Assembly: GCA_025201365.1 (NCBI GenBank)
Contig: JAIXMF010000009.1
Location: 496,001 to 560,000, forward strand
Source: Syncephalis plumigaleata
Taxonomy: Eukaryota > Zoopagomycota > Zoopagomycetes > Zoopagales > Piptocephalidaceae
DNA length: 64,000 bases
Direction of reading: 5' to 3'
Shown here piece by piece: positions 58,560 through 64,000 of the stretch. A model generated the notes under the pieces. The model ran no database searches, was not told the DNA's origin, and was given only the letters and a program-made list of their open reading frames with translations. How positions within the stretch are numbered: the first letter of the stretch is position 1; each line of letters begins with the position of its first letter. Made by a program: the position numbers and the translations under genes.

Positions 58560-61500
58560 CTATTCCATACGAGTATTGCGTATTTCTTCAAGATTTCGTT
58601 TACGAAGCGGTGTATCCGAGAATAAAGCACATAAAATTGATGTCAATTCATCCACTGTGAAGACATCAAGTCGATGATCTCGGAAACGTATCATGATATC
58701 GGCAAAGTTCAACTCGAGCAACTCAACCAGTTGACGGAACTTTGTCCAATTTGGCACATAATGCGATGGCGGTGGCTAGTCAATCGAATCGATTAGTGTA
58801 CATTGTCTCAATTGGCAATAGTTAGTGACGAGTAGTTACCTGTTGATCTTTAACTCGGAATATACTGGCAAGTTCAAATAGCATCTGACATGCTTTGTGC
58901 AATTGATAGGATTCATCCTCGGATATATCAGTCAATTCAATGATATCCTTGGTTATCTGCACGACTAGATGATCAATCACCTGTCCCATGGCTCGATCAT
59001 GTAGCGGTAATGGTAGTGTACTCTATGATTAGATTAATCAATAATTAGCGTGTGGTCTTGTCTTTCTACCTTCTTTTCCCTATTACAAGCACTATTACCT
59101 TCCAAACATCACTTAATTTACGTATTTGATAGACGGTTTGTAGGATAGTTTGCTGGATCTTCTCGTATCGTTCATTCTCACCAGCATCGTATAATCCATC
59201 CAGTTCATTGTAAGCCTCGAGAATAGCGTTTTGTTGATTGGCCTAGATATGATGTTATTATCAGTTAGAATACATTGACACAAGTGATAAATATCTAACA
59301 ACAGCAACTGTAATGATAATTACCACTATTCGATTAAAGTAAGACTGTCCCAAGTGTCGTAATACAGGCACTAAATCGGTAAAATGTGTGATCAATCGAT
59401 TGATATCCTTCGGCCATTGTGGCTCGTAAGTTATATCGAGTATCATAAAGCAATGAGCGAGTAGCATGCAATCGTTGTGAAATTGCATAGCAAGGCCGGT
59501 ACACTATCCAAAATACGAGATTGTTGCTGCGGTACCAATATCTGAAAGAGTTGAGCCATTTCACGAATAGATTGCAATAGTTCCACGCTATAATAGAAAT
59601 ACGCGAGATATTATGAAATCAATCAATACGCTAGTTTTGCCATTCAACGAGTAGATCGTTACCTGTTTGTCGGTGATAATTGACATGCTTCTTTTATAGT
59701 ATTCCTTATCATTTGCTCTAACTGTACAATGGATGTACTAACCAAACAGGTAGGCATACTAAATGGATCTTGTGGTAATCCAGATGCATTTGACATATTA
59801 GCATTGTGGCTACTTGACATTGTCGTGGCATCAACGGTATTCTCCTCGGTATAATGTACTACAATACACGTATAACGAATAAATATATATCTGTTGATAT
59901 TTTACTTACTACTCTAATAATATATTATCCACTTACATTGCCATGAATTGCGCTGTAATTCTACACTAGTAAAATTATAATTGGCCAATAATTTGCGTAC
60001 GCTTTCCAAGCAGTGTCGATGTTTTTTACGAGCATAATGATGTTCAGTACGCGTAGTAAACTGAAGCAATGAATTATCCTCTTGTATACTAAGACCTGTA
60101 ATATGCGATAAGCAATCCGTACTATTTTCTACACATTATCCAGTGCTATAACATACCTAGTTGCTTCAATTTGTCGTTAAATTGCCGTGTTTCCTTATTA
60201 ACTATATCGAACGAATCTAACAGCGAGTATTCAACGGGTATCGCTGTTCTAGGTACTTTGATACTATCGCGTCGTAAAGTGGTGTAATCATGGCTTGACT
60301 AAACAGTCGTTTAATCTCGACTATTGTTGATTCATCCTGAGATATATTCAACAAGTCGAGTACAAATACAAGTACTTGGTGTATCCCCTTGTACATCGAT
60401 TCTATATGTATGTGTATATATGCATGATAAATCATCCAGCAATATTACAAGCAATCTACCATACCTGACTGTCTCATCAGTTCATCGGATGGAATGAAAA
60501 ATGTTTGCTTCGCCCTTTATCTTCAATAGTAATATCTGATGTTCCATTGTTATACATGCTTAGCTCACACGTAGGATGTTGCAGCAATGGTGGATTATAT
60601 GATTTAGTAGCGAATGCACCAGTACTTCTATCCAAGCAGCGCATGTACCCAAACGAACCAATGCATGCAACGTATCACTCAATTGATCTGAAATGTACAA
60701 TGACTATTAGGCTACGCTGCTCACTACGCTAATAATACCACATTACCTGGTACTCGTGTGTCTACGAATATTTCGGGTTGCTCTTCCTCCGTCTTCACTT
60801 GGATCAGCTTGCTAAACGCCTCACCAACTTCCTCGGCCAAACTATCGCGCATTTGTTGAGCATGACTCTATCAGCAGTATTAGCCGCTATTAGCTCTTCT
60901 TCTTCCTCATTCTATACACAAACCTGACAAACTAAAAGAATATCCGCTTGACTAATATTCTTGAGTTGTAACATTATCGAATCCTAAATACCAATTACTC
61001 AGTACTATTGGAACAATACCCTCTACTAACATGTAAATAATTACCATTGCTTCTATACTATCCAAAGCGGTACAAAACTTTTGTGCTTCCCTAGCCATAC
61101 GACATTGCTCTGTTTGCTCTTGGAACTGATAGCATTGTTAGGAAAAGAAGAATAAATAGATACAACAAGCATGCCACTAGCTTACTTTTGATAACAATTC
61201 TAATGTCTGAATAATAGCATCCTCTTGTACGATATCATGCTCTAGTTCAATTTGCTGCTGCAATGCATGTGCAAGTTCTTGCTTGACACCGGTCTATAAC
61301 CACAAATAAGCAATGGTCAAAGTAATACGCGGTATGCTTGCTTTCCTTTACCTTTCCATCTAACGGCACGTCCAAACCACTAGCTTGCTCGAATAGTTGC
61401 GCCAATTCCTCACTTAGTCCAGTAGATGTACGCAATAGTGATGTAATTCGCCAGCATTCTCTTTCATCAAACTAACTAGTTGATCCTAGTGAACAGTAAA

Positions 61501-61689
61501 ATTAACAAGATTACCTTCTACGTATTATATTGCTTAAACTACCGATGTCTCTCCTATTTCAACGCTAATCTGGGCAATACAACTCAATAGCGAGGCACGG
61601 TCGGCATCTTGGCTCAAAGTCGTTTTGACCTGAGGAGGATCAAGCAAATGTGCTACAAATTGTTGTTGTAATTGCGTATTCGTTGGCAT
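58560..61689 (-). CDS. ZW10: Kinetochore/Dsl1-complex protein ZW10
   Basis: ZW10 serves in ER-bound Dsl1/NRZ tethering and, in many eukaryotes, at kinetochores. The ATG at 61689 gives MPTNTQLQQQFVAHLLDPPQ. Helical rod features: ITSLLRTSTGLSEELAQLFE, KQELAHALQQQIELEHDIVQ, FQEQTEQCRMAREAQKFCTA, and the C-terminal VELLELNFADIMIRFRDHRL with ILCALFSDTPLRKRNLEEIR, matching the ZW10 C-terminal domain end. More than ten short introns. Three one-base breaks (about 60233, 60505 in a T run and 60590) interrupt the middle; restoring each gives continuous helical sequence, so sequence error is likely. In a fungus the Dsl1 membrane-tether role is the better-supported one. Confidence 0.82.
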
Positions 61690-61924
61690 GTCGACTATAC
61701 TATTTGATCAATATCGGAGGAAAAGGTGATGTCATTGTTAAATGGCTATGCGATATCACTTATTTTATTAAGCATCTTTTATGTTGTTACTATCATCAGC
61801 ATTTCAGCATAAACATTCCTCACATAATCCTAGACAATATCCATTTGTTCCAAGATATATTGCAAGAATCTAATAAACATGCATACCCATATACTAAAGT
61901 AATTGATTGTAAATAAAGAAGTGA

Positions 61925-62030
61925 ATTGGAATTGGAGGTTAATATCGTTTCATATCGATATGGACGGCTAAGATGATCTATTTAGGTATTAACACCATTG
62001 AAAAGGAAACTGACACGTAAATATGCAATA
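61925..62030. repeat. Short repeat shared with 44136-44250
   Basis: Same blocks as the left-hand copy (AATATCGTTTCATATCGATA, TATGGACGGCTAAGATGAT, ACCATTGAAAAGGAAACTGA). It joins directly onto repeat block B. Confidence 0.6.
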
Positions 62031-62038
62031 ACAATTAC

Positions 62039-62930
62039 AATAAACAATATAATAAACAAGCAGTAACTAGTATAATGACTGACATGTCACGAACGAGCGA
62101 GGAATGAGCAAGGAAGGGTGCATGAACACGTATGCCAGTTTATTTGAAGAAGCAGTGTATGCTTGCAGGTAGATAGAGTATGTAAATGCAATAAACAAAT
62201 AAAATACAAATAAAAGCATGACGTAATGGTGGCATACAAACAGATGACGGAAAAGAGTGGTAAAAGTAAAAGGTACATATAACAACGAGAGCAGTAAATG
62301 CTTAAACATTGATAAATAAGCAGGACAGTGATAGAAAACAAAGGACTAGAACGAACAATAAACAAGGCTTATTGGTATAGTAATAATAACGACAAGTGAG
62401 CATGTAGATAGCTTAGAGGAAGAGGAAACAAAGAGATAAATAAAGTCATAGAGATAGTATGGCAGAATAGCTGCTATTGGGAAGGTGTATGCTAAAGTGA
62501 AAGAGGGAGTAAGTGAAATGCGAATGACACGAAGAAGACGCGTATTACTGAGAAAGTAAATAGGTAAATAACTAGCATATAGTCAAGAGGAAGTAGACGT
62601 GTGTTGTTTACTGACAAGTGGAATGTAGTTGATACAAAGAAGACAATAGCGGTAAAGAAGGGAAAGGGAAACAAGGGAAGCAGCTAGAATGCAGTTGACA
62701 CAAAGAATACGCGTGCTGTGTAAAGAAGTAAATAACAAGGTGAATGAGCAATAGGTGGAATAGTGGATACATGCAGTGAGAAATGGGAATAGTGACAAGC
62801 ATGTGTATGTAGTGGGATGAAGTAGAATGATGGAAATAAATTGGAATGAATAGAGAAAACAATAGTAGAATGAATGTAGTAGCAAGTATAGGAATGTTTG
62901 TATGCAGTAATTTAGATTGTTAATGACAAT
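62039..62930. repeat. Kinase-linked repeat block, copy B
   Basis: Near-identical to 33965-34700, with about 175 bp extra (about 62730-62905, containing GTAGTGGGATGAAGTAGAAT). It leads straight into the 3' end of kinase B, so block and kinase were duplicated as one unit. Confidence 0.7.
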
Positions 62931-62978
62931 AGTAATACATTTATTGAACCGAATTGTATGGTACGCTAATGATGACAT

Positions 62979-64000
62979 TTAAAGACACCGTTGTCGCTTT
63001 GCCGGTGGCTCAGACCGGTCGGATTGCAGGATGCTGTCAAGCTTGCGCTTCGCTTCCTGCGCAGATTTAAACCATGGATGCTGCAGAGCATCCATGACTG
63101 TCATGCGTCGGGCTGGATCGACCTGGAGAAGGCCATTAATAAAGCGTGTCGCTAAACATAATTGGTTACAATTAGTGGATTGTACTAGTGTAATCATAAC
63201 AACTTACCTTCGTTCACGGGTTCATTAAAATTGACAATCTCAAATGGCGCTCGCTCATTTAAAATTGTATAAAGGTACTCTCCACAGGTCCATTTATTCT
63301 TCTTCATCATGAATGGATGAATACCTATGACATACCAGGTTAGCTATCATTGATTTTAAGTAAAGATTAGCTTACCACTTAGCAAATAGTATGCCAGGAT
63401 GCCTATACTCCACATATCGGCACTTTTGTTGAATCCGATGTGTGGGTTTTGAATATGGGCAACCTTCTCTTTGCCAGTGTCGCCTTGATTCGTGAAGACT
63501 TGAATAACGACGTTTACATCCGTGCCAGTCAAAAAAACTTCTGGTGCCATGTATGCTGGCGTACCAACAAGTCCCTGTATATAAATTTCTGGATCTAACA
63601 TTCGTGACAATCCGAAATCTGCTAGGAGGGTATGCGTACACCCCTCGTCCTTGAAAAGGATGTTCTCCACCTATATCTGTGTCAGTATTTGTAATAAAGC
63701 AAGTAATCAAATGACTTACCTTGATATCTAGTAGTAATTGGATTACATTAACCAGGTTATCATTAATAAACATTGTTAGTTAATCATAAGCATAATTACT
63801 TACCCAGATGAGCAACGTTGGCCTTGTGCAAATCCTAATAGTATATGGTTAATATGGTTCTAGTATTAATTATGGTTATATTACTTTAAGAGCCAGTAGA
63901 ATTTGGCGAATAATTGCCTTGGCCTTGGCTACAGGGAGGGGTGCAGGGTTCTTGGCCAGGTAGTTAAAGAGACTACCTCCTTTGGCTAGCTCTGTGACAA
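62979..64000 (-). CDS. FHA-domain Ser/Thr kinase (copy B, N-terminus off the right edge)
   Basis: The C-terminal two thirds of the kinase domain, nearly identical to copy A. It reads ELAKGGSLFNYLAKNPAPLP, the catalytic loop VAH-L-DIKMENILF (8-nt microexon at 63720-63727), ADFGLSRML, GTPAYMAPEVF, then FINGLLQVDPARRMTVMDAL, QHPWFKSAQEAKRKLD and the end PPAKRQRCL. Unlike copy A its C-terminal helix and HPWF motif are intact, so B looks like the functional copy. One donor differs: after ALLALK it reads GTAATA, where copy A has GTAAGTAATA. The FHA domain and start lie outside the window. Confidence 0.8.

Larger units (their letters stand above)
61690..62978. other. Repeat-rich spacer between ZW10 and kinase B
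   Basis: Holds the ZW10 promoter, the short repeat at 61925-62030 and kinase-linked repeat block B. Long minus-strand frames here are the hydrophobic chance frames also seen in copy A. Confidence 0.45.

Noticed and set aside
1-64000. tRNA genes, rRNA, CRISPR arrays, virus-like or LTR elements
   Set aside because: I looked for A/B boxes, clover-leaf arms, direct repeats with spacers, long terminal repeats and polymerase, integrase or capsid motifs on both strands and found none I could support.

Overview
This window reads as nuclear DNA of a fungus, probably an early-diverging lineage. Genes are packed on both strands and split by many short (about 40-100 bp) AT-rich introns with GTAAGT-like donors. 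Several encoded families are largely fungal: Vfa1, Fyv7, a Tag1-like DUF3712 vacuolar protein and a very large uncharacterised multi-pass membrane protein. No tRNA, rRNA, CRISPR array, bacterial operon or virus-like element could be supported. I cannot name the species.

Layout, left half: ORC2 (minus, runs off the left edge) and SMU1 (plus) share a short divergent promoter. SMU1 converges on ADA3. A small secreted cysteine-rich protein, the NEDD8 E2 UBC12 and the Rab chaperone MSS4 follow on the minus strand. Next come a DnaJ-membrane fusion protein, an ArfGAP1/Gcs1-like GAP and a kynurenine aminotransferase. After a long spacer lie a frame-broken unknown zinc-ribbon gene, the large membrane protein, SMC4 and a BAHD-type acyltransferase.

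Layout, right half: an FHA-domain protein kinase (copy A) sits downstream of a tandemly duplicated 595-bp promoter block. A stretch with two strongly folded non-coding elements follows, then a 5'-truncated eIF5B pseudogene, a secreted subtilase that has lost its catalytic residues, TAG1, GPI18, FYV7/VFA1 (divergent), MFAP1, a Nudix hydrolase, bL33m/SPF27 (divergent) and ZW10. The window ends in copy B of the FHA kinase, which lies in a recent dispersed duplication with copy A. Three genes encode spliceosome components (SMU1, MFAP1, SPF27); the rest are mostly housekeeping genes for replication, chromatin, vesicle traffic and GPI anchors.

Three threads deserve attention. (1) The subtilase at 44356-46290 is a 644-codon open frame in which Asp, His, Ser and the oxyanion Asn are all replaced, so it looks like a secreted pseudoenzyme. 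(2) Splicing is unusual in places: two GC-AG introns, a start codon split by an intron, and an 8-nt microexon that rebuilds the kinase catalytic loop. (3) Dispersed repeats recur: a MITE-like family with CCAACC-type inverted ends, a kinase-linked repeat block and a third short repeat. A warning for users: many otherwise conserved genes carry single-base frame breaks, nearly all in short homopolymers, so assembly error is likely for most of them.
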